A stretch of DNA of 12,363 nucleotides from JBBRGG01 sp038240875 (GTDB taxonomy: Bacteria > Planctomycetota > Phycisphaerae > Phycisphaerales > UBA1924), in the NCBI GenBank assembly GCA_038240875.1, contig JBBRGG010000095.1:1-12363 (forward strand). Direction: 5' to 3'. Every line of letters begins with the position of its first letter. Position 1 is the stretch's first letter. Positions 5,880-11,807 of this stretch are shown piece after piece. The position numbers and the translations under genes are program-made. The notes beneath the pieces are model-generated. The model was not told where the DNA came from, did no database searches, and saw only the letters and a list, made by a program, of their open reading frames with translations.

Positions 5880-7838
5880 ATGCTTGTCGCTGAGAGTCGC
5901 CCACGAAACCTGAGTTGGCTGCATTCCGGGCCGTTGCTCTTTGGCGATTGGGGAACCAGCCGTCTCTATGTCCTTGGGCTCGCGTTTTACTACACGGCTC
6001 ACGCATCAATTTACTATCTCGCGGTGATGTCGCTCATCATGGCGGGCGTGGCATGGGGTTATACGATCATTTGCCGGTGCTTTCCCGATGGCGGCGGTGT
6101 GTATTCAGCGGCTCGTAGCATCAGCCCCTTATTGAGTGTCGTCGCCGCGACGCTGCTGCTTTGCGATTTCATCATCACGGCGTCCTTATCCGCTATTGAA
6201 GCCTATCACTATTTTGGGGTACACGGTAAGGGAGCGATTATTGCCGCCAGTATCGGCACGATTACGGTGCTTGGACTCTTAAACTGGTTTGGTGCGCGCG
6301 CCGCTGGCCGGTTCGCGCTTTTTATTGCTGTAATAGCAATCGCGGCGTCGGCGATCATCGGCGCAATGTGCCTGCCGCTGCTTCCGATTGGACTTAGTGC
6401 CGCCAAGCCGATTGTCACAGGCGTTGACGACCCCTGGAAAATGTGGGAGAGCCTAGTCCGAATCGTTCTTGCCCTTTCAGGTGTCGAAGCGGTCGCGAGT
6501 ATGACCGGGCTTATGAAGAAGCCTGTTGCGCGAACGGCCAAACGCACGCTCTGGCCAGTACTTATCGAAGTTGTGATCCTCAATCTTATCTTCTGCATCG
6601 CGCTTAATGCGCTGCCTGGACGGCTGCAAACCTCTACGCCAGACTATGTTACGTATGAGCAGGAAATGAATCTCAATAGCGATTTGACCCCAAAGGCAAA
6701 CGCAACTCCAGATGAGATAGCGGCTTACGAAGCAGTTAAAGCCGAAACGCTTGAAATCAAGAAATACCGAACTACGGCGGTCAAGGTTTTGGCGGATTAC
6801 AGCGCTACGCGGCTGTTTGGGGAGACGGTGGGTAACGCCGTGGGCATTGCGGCGGGGATTATCTTTGGATTGCTGCTTTTGTCAGCTGTGAATACGGCAA
6901 TATTGGCGATGGTCTCGGTGTACTACGCGCTCGCCCGAGATGGGGAGTTGCCTAAAGTCCTGACAAAGCTCAACTATTCAGGTGTACCTTGGGTCGGGTT
7001 GCTGCTTGCGGCGGGCGCGCCAGCGGTTGTGCTATTATTTGTTAACGATGACAAAGCGTTGGGCGAGTTGTACGCCATCGGGGTAGTCGGGGCGATTGCC
7101 ATTAACTTTGTGTGCTCCGCGTGGAATCGAGAGTTACCCATAACCGTGTGGGAGCGGCGTGGGTTGTGGTTTATGGGCGGGCTCATGTCCGTGATTGGGT
7201 TAACGATTGTCTATGCAAAGCCGAATGCGACTGCGTTTGCCGGGAGCATCATCGGTGTAGTGCTCATCGCTCGTTGGCTTGTTCGAGCCAAGGCACGCAG
7301 GGCGGCACTTATTGAACCATTGCCCACGCCCAGCGATGGTTGGCTTGCATTGTTGCGACAGACCTCACAGAATATTGTGGATACGGAATCTCGGATCATG
7401 CTCGCGGCACGTGGCCGGGACCACGCGGAATTCGCGGTGGAATTAGCTAAGAAGAGAGGAGCGGCGTTGTTCGTGATATATGTGCGCACGCTGCGGATGC
7501 TCGACGTTCAACCGGGACAAATTCCACGGATTGAGGATGATCCAGACGGGCAAGAGGCACTGGGAACGGTGGCGTTGATTGCACAGCGGGCGAGCGTGCC
7601 GATTGTCCCGATTTATGTGACGAGCCCGAATGTTGCTGAGGAGATTTTGGATTACACGGTGACGTATGGGTGCGATACTTTGATCATGGGCCGTTCGAGA
7701 CGGAGCTTGTTTAGCAAAAGGATTGAAGGGAACGTGTTGTTGCGGGTCGCTGAGGACTTGCCTGAGGGCGTGTCGTTGATCACGCGGGCTACGCCAACTG
7801 TAGAGAATCCACGCGGGCTTGATCCAACGACTGGATGA
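5880..7838 (+). CDS. APC-superfamily transporter with C-terminal universal stress protein domain
   Basis: A 652-residue membrane transporter. Residues about 15-475 hold roughly a dozen hydrophobic segments of an amino acid-polyamine-organocation fold. The first carries FGDWGTSRLY (21-30), resembling the GDIGTSPLY motif of Kup potassium transporters. A hydrophilic region at about 247-300 (rich in D, E, N, T) interrupts the helices. Residues about 504-636 form a UspA-like alpha/beta domain, with RIMLAARGRDHAEFAVELA at its start and an MGRSRRSLFSKRIEGNVLL stretch matching the nucleotide-binding G-2X-G-9X-G pattern only loosely. A transporter with a C-terminal USP domain is also the layout of KimA, a potassium importer, so the substrate may be an amino acid or a cation. 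ATG 5880 has GGAG 11 nt upstream; GTG 5868 would add four residues. No partner gene is adjacent. Confidence 0.85.
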   Translation: MLVAESRPRNLSWLHSGPLLFGDWGTSRLYVLGLAFYYTAHASIYYLAVMSLIMAGVAWGYTIICRCFPDGGGVYSAARSISPLLSVVAATLLLCDFIITASLSAIEAYHYFGVHGKGAIIAASIGTITVLGLLNWFGARAAGRFALFIAVIAIAASAIIGAMCLPLLPIGLSAAKPIVTGVDDPWKMWESLVRIVLALSGVEAVASMTGLMKKPVARTAKRTLWPVLIEVVILNLIFCIALNALPGRLQTSTPDYVTYEQEMNLNSDLTPKANATPDEIAAYEAVKAETLEIKKYRTTAVKVLADYSATRLFGETVGNAVGIAAGIIFGLLLLSAVNTAILAMVSVYYALARDGELPKVLTKLNYSGVPWVGLLLAAGAPAVVLLFVNDDKALGELYAIGVVGAIAINFVCSAWNRELPITVWERRGLWFMGGLMSVIGLTIVYAKPNATAFAGSIIGVVLIARWLVRAKARRAALIEPLPTPSDGWLALLRQTSQNIVDTESRIMLAARGRDHAEFAVELAKKRGAALFVIYVRTLRMLDVQPGQIPRIEDDPDGQEALGTVALIAQRASVPIVPIYVTSPNVAEEILDYTVTYGCDTLIMGRSRRSLFSKRIEGNVLLRVAEDLPEGVSLITRATPTVENPRGLDPTTG

Positions 7839-7895
7839 ACTGGTGTTGACTGAAATGGGCGGACTTCACTGGGCGATTTCATAAGGCGGGATTGC

Positions 7896-7915
7896 TCTGA
7901 CAAGGTTGTGTCAGA
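7896..7915 (+). terminator. Hairpin downstream of the transporter gene
   Basis: TCTGACA (7896-7902) and TGTCAGA (7909-7915) form a perfect 7-bp stem with a 6-nt loop, 57 bp after the transporter stop codon. It is followed by CTTGATT rather than a T-run, so it may be a weak terminator or, since it lies about 40 bp before the queF -10, an operator. Confidence 0.3.
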
Positions 7916-7953
7916 CTTGATTGCAGATGTGTTCTGGGGCGAGTTTGGGCGAC

Positions 7954-7959
7954 TACCCT
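7954..7959 (+). promoter_or_regulatory. Probable -10 element (TACCCT) of queF, leaderless arrangement
   Basis: TACCCT ends exactly 6 nt before ATG 7966. With the usual spacing of about 7 nt from -10 to the transcription start, the mRNA would begin at or next to the start codon. No Shine-Dalgarno sequence precedes the ATG, which agrees with leaderless translation. The same arrangement occurs at 9691 and 11796. Confidence 0.45.
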
Positions 7960-7965
7960 CGCACT

Positions 7966-8364
7966 ATGAGTGAAGGATCGCACGTACCAGATGCCAGTTT
8001 GCTTGAAGCATTTCCTACGCCGAGCGAAGTGCCCTTTGTGATCGAGCACATCGCCGAGGAGTTTACGAGCGTGTGTCCAAAGACGGGCCAACCGGACTTT
8101 GGCGTAGTGACGGTTCGCTTTGAGCCGCGCGCGGGTGCCAAGGGTGGCGTGTGTGTTGAGCTCAAGAGCCTGAAGATGTATCTTCAGTCGTTCCGCGACA
8201 AGGGAATTTACTACGAGGCAGTCACGAACCGGATTCGCGATGATCTTGTAGCGCTGATGGGTCCGACGTGGCTGATGGTTACGACGGATTGGCGCGGACG
8301 GGGCGGTATCCGAAGCGTGATCCGCGCAAGCAGCGGCGTAGTTCCACCTCACTGGCTGCGCTAG
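7966..8364 (+). CDS. queF: NADPH-dependent 7-cyano-7-deazaguanine reductase (preQ1 synthase), short unimodular type
   Basis: QueF reduces the nitrile preQ0 to the amine preQ1 with two NADPH, a late step of tRNA queuosine synthesis before insertion by Tgt. The 132-residue protein matches the single-domain (YkvM-like) class. The catalytic cysteine is C37 in FTSVCPKTGQPDFG, the general acid D44 is in the same motif, and CVELKSLKMYLQSFR (63-77) is the QueF-specific motif. The motif usually read as FHE in characterised enzymes is YYE here (82-84), so the histidine implicated in catalysis is replaced by Tyr83 while the glutamate is kept. ATG 7966 is chosen because the upstream in-frame extension crosses the candidate -10. 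No other queuosine genes are adjacent, so it is probably a lone transcription unit. Confidence 0.95.
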   Translation: MSEGSHVPDASLLEAFPTPSEVPFVIEHIAEEFTSVCPKTGQPDFGVVTVRFEPRAGAKGGVCVELKSLKMYLQSFRDKGIYYEAVTNRIRDDLVALMGPTWLMVTTDWRGRGGIRSVIRASSGVVPPHWLR

Positions 8365-8375
8365 GCAATGCCTTG

Positions 8376-8400
8376 ATAGCGTGCACGCACAAGCTATTTG
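8376..8400 (+). terminator. Possible terminator of queF
   Basis: ATAGC and GTG (8376-8383) can pair with CAC and GCTAT (8388-8390 and 8393-8397) around a CACG loop, with an AA bulge on the 3' side, followed by the short T-rich run TTGTT. It sits 11 bp after the queF stop. Stem quality is moderate. Confidence 0.35.
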
Positions 8401-8507
8401 TTCATTCGACCCGCGTACTGAAGCCACGATACTACTTAGGTAAATAAGTGTTGAAGATGTAGAAAGCGAAGCCCCTCTCAGAAAGAAGGGGTACCAAGAC
8501 ACGCCTG

Positions 8508-8545
8508 AGTTTCAGTGACGATTCGTAGTAATGAAATCTGAAACT
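8508..8545 (+). repeat. 8-bp inverted repeat spanning the first start codon of the exoribonuclease gene
   Basis: AGTTTCAG (8508-8515) is exactly complementary to CTGAAACT (8538-8545), separated by 22 nt that include ATG 8531. As RNA it could sequester that start. A weaker 5-bp hairpin, CCCCT/AGGGG (8472-8476 and 8487-8491), precedes it in the same leader. Chance occurrence is possible. Confidence 0.3.
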
Positions 8546-9604
8546 GAAGACTTTAACCGCAACGAGAAGCCACACATGCCAACGCCGATCACGCCTGAAA
8601 CCTCGACCAATACACCAGCCGCTCGCATGTTCATCAGCGACCTTGGCCCATCGCAGCGTGTGCGTGGCGTATTTTCGGTGGCGAATACACAGCTTGGCCG
8701 TACGCGAAATGACAAGCCTTACTTGCGATGCCTGGTTGGAGATCGCACGGGCGATTTACCGGCGCGCATGTGGACGATTGAAGAGCATGTGTACAACAAG
8801 TTGCCGACGGACGGGTTTGTGTTTCTTGAAGGGGAAACCCAGCCATATCAGGGCGAGCTGCAGCTAATCATTCACGAGATCGAACCTGTCGAGCCCTCGG
8901 CGGCGGAGATGCGTGAACTGTTGCCTTGCAGCACGCGACCTGCTGAAGAGATGTATGCGGAGTTGATGCAACTTCTCGAAACGTTGCAGCACCCATCCAT
9001 GAAGGCTCTGGCGAAGTTGTACCTAGCGGACACGACGCTGATGGACGCTTTCAAGCAGGCCCCTGCTGCCAAGAGCATGCACCATGCGTACCTGGGCGGT
9101 TTGCTGGAGCACACGCTCAACTTGCTTAACGTCGCCAACGCGATCTGCCCTTTTTATCCCAAGATCAATCGCGACCTTGTGGTGATGGGGTTGTTCCTGC
9201 ACGATCTTGGCAAGACGCGCGAGTTGGTGTATGACCGCGCCTTTGGGTACACCGATCGCGGCGAATTGATCGGGCACATCGTCGAAGGTGCGATCATGCT
9301 GCATGACAAGGCGCAGCAACTGATGCGCGAGCATGGGGTTCGCGTGCCTAGTGCTGCGTTAATGGTTTTGCAGCACATCATCATCTCGCACCATGGCGAG
9401 CCGGAGTTTGGTGCGGCCAAGTTGCCTTCGACTCCTGAGGCGATTTTGGTGGCGCAGCTTGACAACCTTGATGCGAAGGCGGCGGCATCTGTAGCCGCGA
9501 CGCGTCCGGATCGTGCCGCAGAGTTTGACGCGAAAGGAAACTTCACCGAGAAGTCCTGGGCGCTGAACACCAAGCTGTACAAGCCCGATCCGCTCAAGGG
9601 TTGA
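8531..9604 (+). CDS. yhaM: YhaM-like 3'-5' exoribonuclease (OB-fold plus HD domain)
   Basis: A 357-residue protein with the two-domain layout of the YhaM/CBF1 family of 3'-5' exoribonucleases acting on single-stranded ends. Residues about 35-120 form an OB-fold nucleic-acid-binding domain (RVRGVFSVANTQLG, GDRTGDLPARMW, QGELQLIIHEIEPV). Residues about 183-320 form the HD metal-dependent phosphohydrolase domain, with HHAYLGGLLEHT (184-195), the HD pair H224-D225 in FLHDLGKTREL, HIVEGA (249-254), ISHHGEPEFG (285-294) and the late aspartates of LDNLDAK (310-316). The family name rests on this domain order and these motifs; other HD-OB hydrolases are less likely. ATG 8531 is the first start but has no Shine-Dalgarno; ATG 8576, preceded by GAGAAG, would give 342 residues without touching the OB domain. 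The leader holds two possible hairpins. Confidence 0.85.
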   Translation: MKSETEDFNRNEKPHMPTPITPETSTNTPAARMFISDLGPSQRVRGVFSVANTQLGRTRNDKPYLRCLVGDRTGDLPARMWTIEEHVYNKLPTDGFVFLEGETQPYQGELQLIIHEIEPVEPSAAEMRELLPCSTRPAEEMYAELMQLLETLQHPSMKALAKLYLADTTLMDAFKQAPAAKSMHHAYLGGLLEHTLNLLNVANAICPFYPKINRDLVVMGLFLHDLGKTRELVYDRAFGYTDRGELIGHIVEGAIMLHDKAQQLMREHGVRVPSAALMVLQHIIISHHGEPEFGAAKLPSTPEAILVAQLDNLDAKAAASVAATRPDRAAEFDAKGNFTEKSWALNTKLYKPDPLKG

Positions 9605-9690
9605 AAGACTTTGCAAGGCTACTAGCCGCGCGAGTTTCGTGGACGGAAGTCTGCTTGGTTTAGTGCACGAACACCGAGGCAAAATCGCTC

Positions 9691-9696
9691 TAGGAT
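9691..9696 (+). promoter_or_regulatory. Relic -10 element (TAGGAT) before the acetyltransferase pseudogene
   Basis: TAGGAT ends 6 nt before ATG 9703, the same spacing as at queF and at the right-edge gene. It suggests the ancestral acetyltransferase gene also used a leaderless promoter. Confidence 0.35.
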
Positions 9697-9702
9697 CTGG
9701 GC

Positions 9703-10074
9703 ATGGACATCTCTATTCACTTGATGCTTCGCGCATCGACATTGAAGCCGTGTGGCGAATGTTGCGTAGTACGTGTTAGTCGCCCAACATTCGTCGCGAA
9801 GTGGTTGCGAAGGCAATTGCAAATAGCGTCGTGATCGGCGCGTACGAAGGCACGACTGGCAAGCAGGTTGGCTTTGCTCGCGGTGACGGATCGCGCGCCG
9901 TTTGCGTGGTTGTGTGATGTGAGCGTTGATGAAGGCAGCCGCGGCAAAGGCATCGGTACTCGGATGGTCCAGATCCTTATTGCACACTCGGAATTGCGAA
10001 CGCTTGGGTGATAGAGGCTTGCGACCAAGGACGCGCACGACGTGTGTGAGCTGCTCGGTTTTAGGCCGGCGTAA
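9703..10074 (+). pseudogene. Decayed GNAT-family N-acetyltransferase
   Basis: Three-frame reading reconstructs an almost complete GNAT acetyltransferase of about 125-140 residues. ATG 9703 opens with MDISIH. A frameshift near 9720 leads to LDASRIDIEAVWRMLRSTC, then TAG 9777-9779, then SPNIRREVVAKAIANSVVIG up to GFAR. A second frameshift near 9882 (2 bases lost or 1 gained) leads to VTDRAPFAWLCDVSVDEGSR followed by GKGIGTRMVQ, which holds the acetyl-CoA binding R/Q-x-x-G-x-G/A motif as RGKGIG. Then TGA-TAG at 10009-10014 interrupts before RLATKDAHDVCELLGFRPA and TAA 10072. Relatives known to me read TYWSP and RRWxLATxDAH at the nonsense sites, so the stops are consistent with Trp TGG-to-TAG and Arg CGA-to-TGA changes. 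No open frame long enough to be functional remains. Some stops could be sequencing errors, but five lesions in about 370 bp favour real decay. Confidence 0.85.
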
Positions 10075-10207
10075 CTAGGGTGCTGGATGAAATGCAAGAG
10101 CGATGTATCGGCGTTGTCAGAAGTTGAGTAACCCAGAAGCAAGGTGAGAAAGAAGCGTGACGAGCCTGAAGCGTGGCAAGCTGAAACCTCGACGCATCGT
10201 GACAGAA

Positions 10208-10939
10208 TTACCGCAGCTTTCCAGGCACAAATGGGTTTGAGTCGAATTCACGGCCAATGGTCGTCGAGTCGCCATGCCCGGGAAGCACGAGCGTGTCGCG
10301 TGGCAGCGTGTAAAGCTTTGCGCGAATGCTCTGGGCGAGTTGCTGCTGACTGGAACCGGGAAAGTCAGTTCGACCGATCGAGCCGTGAAAGAGGGCGTCG
10401 CCATCGATGACCACGCGGGGCGCGGTGATGGTCGTTGCAGCATGAGAACCAGTCGAAGGCGGGATGAATCGCACCGGCCCATCGTGGTAAAGGGCGATGC
10501 TGCCCGGCGAGTGGCCGGGGACGTGGCGAACTTCCCATGTTGTTGTGCCGAGCGTGAGGGTTTCTTCGTCGGCGATGAATCGATCGGCTTCGGGCAGCGA
10601 GATCGGCTGATTGATAAATGTTGAAAGGTTTCGCTCGGGGTTGGCGAGCCAGCCTTCTTCGGCTTGATGAAGAAGCACGGGGAAATTCGTGAACGAGTTG
10701 CGAACGTCGGGGACGCCCAAGATGTGGTCAAAGTGGGTGTGCGTAAGAACGAGCGCGTTTGGCTCAAGCTCGAGGAGTTTCGCGCGAGAAATCATTGCTT
10801 CTGGTCGCACGCCCGCGTCAACGAACCAGCAAGGCTTGGCGGTTTGTCCGTCAACTTCGGTGTAGACGAGGTAGCAATTGGTCGCGAATGGACCAGGGTT
10901 GAAGGCTTCGATGATGAGAATTGGCGTGACAGTTGGCAT
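10208..10939 (-). CDS. Metallo-beta-lactamase-fold hydrolase, glyoxalase II-like
   Basis: A 243-residue cytoplasmic metal hydrolase of the glyoxalase II/YcbL type. It has the dinuclear metal ligands in order: THTHFDH (66-72, giving H67, H69, D71, H72), H143 in VPGHSPGS, D181 in IDGDALF and H222 in LPGHGDST. The N-terminal FNPGPFATNCYLV and FVDAG (39-43) strands are typical. Compared with short YcbL-like proteins it carries an extra, apparently flexible stretch at about 153-175 before the D181 strand. The likely role is hydrolysis of a thioester or similar small substrate; the exact one cannot be assigned. ATG 10939 is chosen; GTG 10972 would add 11 residues but overlaps the candidate -10 (TACGGT, 10953-10948). 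It is divergent from lspA, with a 185-bp shared upstream region, and nothing else on this strand is nearby. Confidence 0.92.
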   Translation of the reverse strand: MPTVTPILIIEAFNPGPFATNCYLVYTEVDGQTAKPCWFVDAGVRPEAMISRAKLLELEPNALVLTHTHFDHILGVPDVRNSFTNFPVLLHQAEEGWLANPERNLSTFINQPISLPEADRFIADEETLTLGTTTWEVRHVPGHSPGSIALYHDGPVRFIPPSTGSHAATTITAPRVVIDGDALFHGSIGRTDFPGSSQQQLAQSIRAKLYTLPRDTLVLPGHGDSTTIGREFDSNPFVPGKLR

Positions 10940-10947
10940 GAGTAAGA

Positions 10948-10953
10948 ACCGTA
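10948..10953 (-). promoter_or_regulatory. Possible -10 element (TACGGT) of the metallo-hydrolase gene
   Basis: On the minus strand TACGGT ends 8 nt before ATG 10939, so transcription would start within a few bases of the start codon. No ribosome-binding site is visible. This resembles, but is 2 nt longer than, the N6 spacing at queF. Confidence 0.3.
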
Positions 10954-11047
10954 CGCGATCAATCGCATTCACAGATTTGGATTCATCGCACCTTTATGAT
11001 TGGCACACCAAATTGAATCGTTCGCGTTGTGCACAAAGGATGTTCCG

Positions 11048-11053
11048 TACACT
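11048..11053 (+). promoter_or_regulatory. Possible lspA promoter with TTGTGCACAA palindrome
   Basis: TACACT (11048-11053) is a reasonable -10. Just upstream, TTGTGCACAA (11027-11036) is a perfect 10-bp palindrome occupying the -35 region, a position where a regulator could bind and block or aid polymerase. The leader would be about 65 nt and ends in a clear GGAG ribosome-binding site. Confidence 0.3.
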
Positions 11054-11124
11054 TGATGCGTAACAAAATCCGTAATTGAACCACTTCAATGTTCGAACTT
11101 CATGGCACAGTAAGCGGAGCAGGC

Positions 11125-11769
11125 ATGAGAAGCGACTTTCACGCGGCGGCACGTTCGACCTTGCGCTCTTCGCGCGCATGGATCACGCTGCTCGTCACGC
11201 TCATCATCGGGCTCAGTATTGACGTCGGGACCAAGTATTGGGCCTTTAATACGATCGCAGGCGCGCCCGTTGTTTTAAACCGTGTTGAGATCGCCGCGAC
11301 CAGACAACCCAGCATGCTCATTCCGCGGCATCAGCCAATTGTGGTCATTGCACATGTGCTCGACCTCACGCTTGTGCTTAATCCTGGCGCGGTCTTTGGC
11401 CTCGGCGCGGGAAAGCGGTGGTTATTTATCGTGCTCACCTTTGGGGCGATGGGGATGGGTCTTTGGCTATTTGCGACGTGGACTAGGCCGCGTCAATGGT
11501 GGGGACATGTGGCAATCGGGCTAATCATGGCGGGGGGAGTCGGGAACCTGTATGACCGAACGGTGTACGCGTGCGTGCGTGACTTTTTACATCCGCTGCC
11601 GGGCGTGATCTATCCGTTTGGTTGGTCTACGCCTTGGAGCGGAAGGGAAATCTGGCCTTGGGTTTCAAACGTTGCAGATAAGCTTTTGTTGGTGGGTATC
11701 GGGGTTTTGATCTGGCACATTTTGATCGGCTGGAAGAAGCGAACGGACGATGCCCCCGCTACGAGTTAG
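11125..11769 (+). CDS. lspA: Lipoprotein signal peptidase (signal peptidase II)
   Basis: Inner-membrane aspartic protease that cleaves the signal peptide of diacylglyceryl-modified prolipoproteins. The 214-residue protein has four hydrophobic segments (about 19-33, 98-117, 127-143, 186-202). Family motifs are DVGTK (33-37), NPGAVFGLG (86-94), AGGVGNLYDR (136-145), VRDF with catalytic D153, and NVAD with catalytic D185. It is longer than the common ~160-170 residues because of extra loops at about 45-75 and 156-178, both on the side where the substrate is bound. ATG 11125 is preferred because GGAG lies 5 nt upstream; ATG 11089 would add 12 polar residues with no ribosome-binding site. The last gene in the window starts 38 bp downstream but seems to have its own promoter. 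Confidence 0.93.
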   Translation: MRSDFHAAARSTLRSSRAWITLLVTLIIGLSIDVGTKYWAFNTIAGAPVVLNRVEIAATRQPSMLIPRHQPIVVIAHVLDLTLVLNPGAVFGLGAGKRWLFIVLTFGAMGMGLWLFATWTRPRQWWGHVAIGLIMAGGVGNLYDRTVYACVRDFLHPLPGVIYPFGWSTPWSGREIWPWVSNVADKLLLVGIGVLIWHILIGWKKRTDDAPATS

Positions 11770-11795
11770 CCCAATGGTTACAGGCAACCCACGTC

Positions 11796-11801
11796 TACCA
11801 T
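11796..11801 (+). promoter_or_regulatory. Probable -10 element (TACCAT) of the right-edge gene, leaderless arrangement
   Basis: TACCAT ends 6 nt before GTG 11808, the same geometry as queF (TACCCT) and the acetyltransferase relic (TAGGAT). No Shine-Dalgarno sequence precedes the GTG. This supports GTG 11808 as the start although ATG codons in other frames lie nearby. Confidence 0.35.
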
Positions 11802-11807
11802 GACTTC

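Noticed and set aside
9622..10142. Minus-strand open frames across the acetyltransferase relic
   Set aside because: The plus strand gives clear GNAT motifs in three consecutive segments, whereas the minus-strand translations are rich in Arg, His and Ser with no recognisable motif.
10152..10175. Direct repeat GAAGCGTG (10152-10159 and 10168-10175)
   Set aside because: Only two short copies in the 3' flank of the metallo-hydrolase gene; nothing suggests a function or an insertion footprint.
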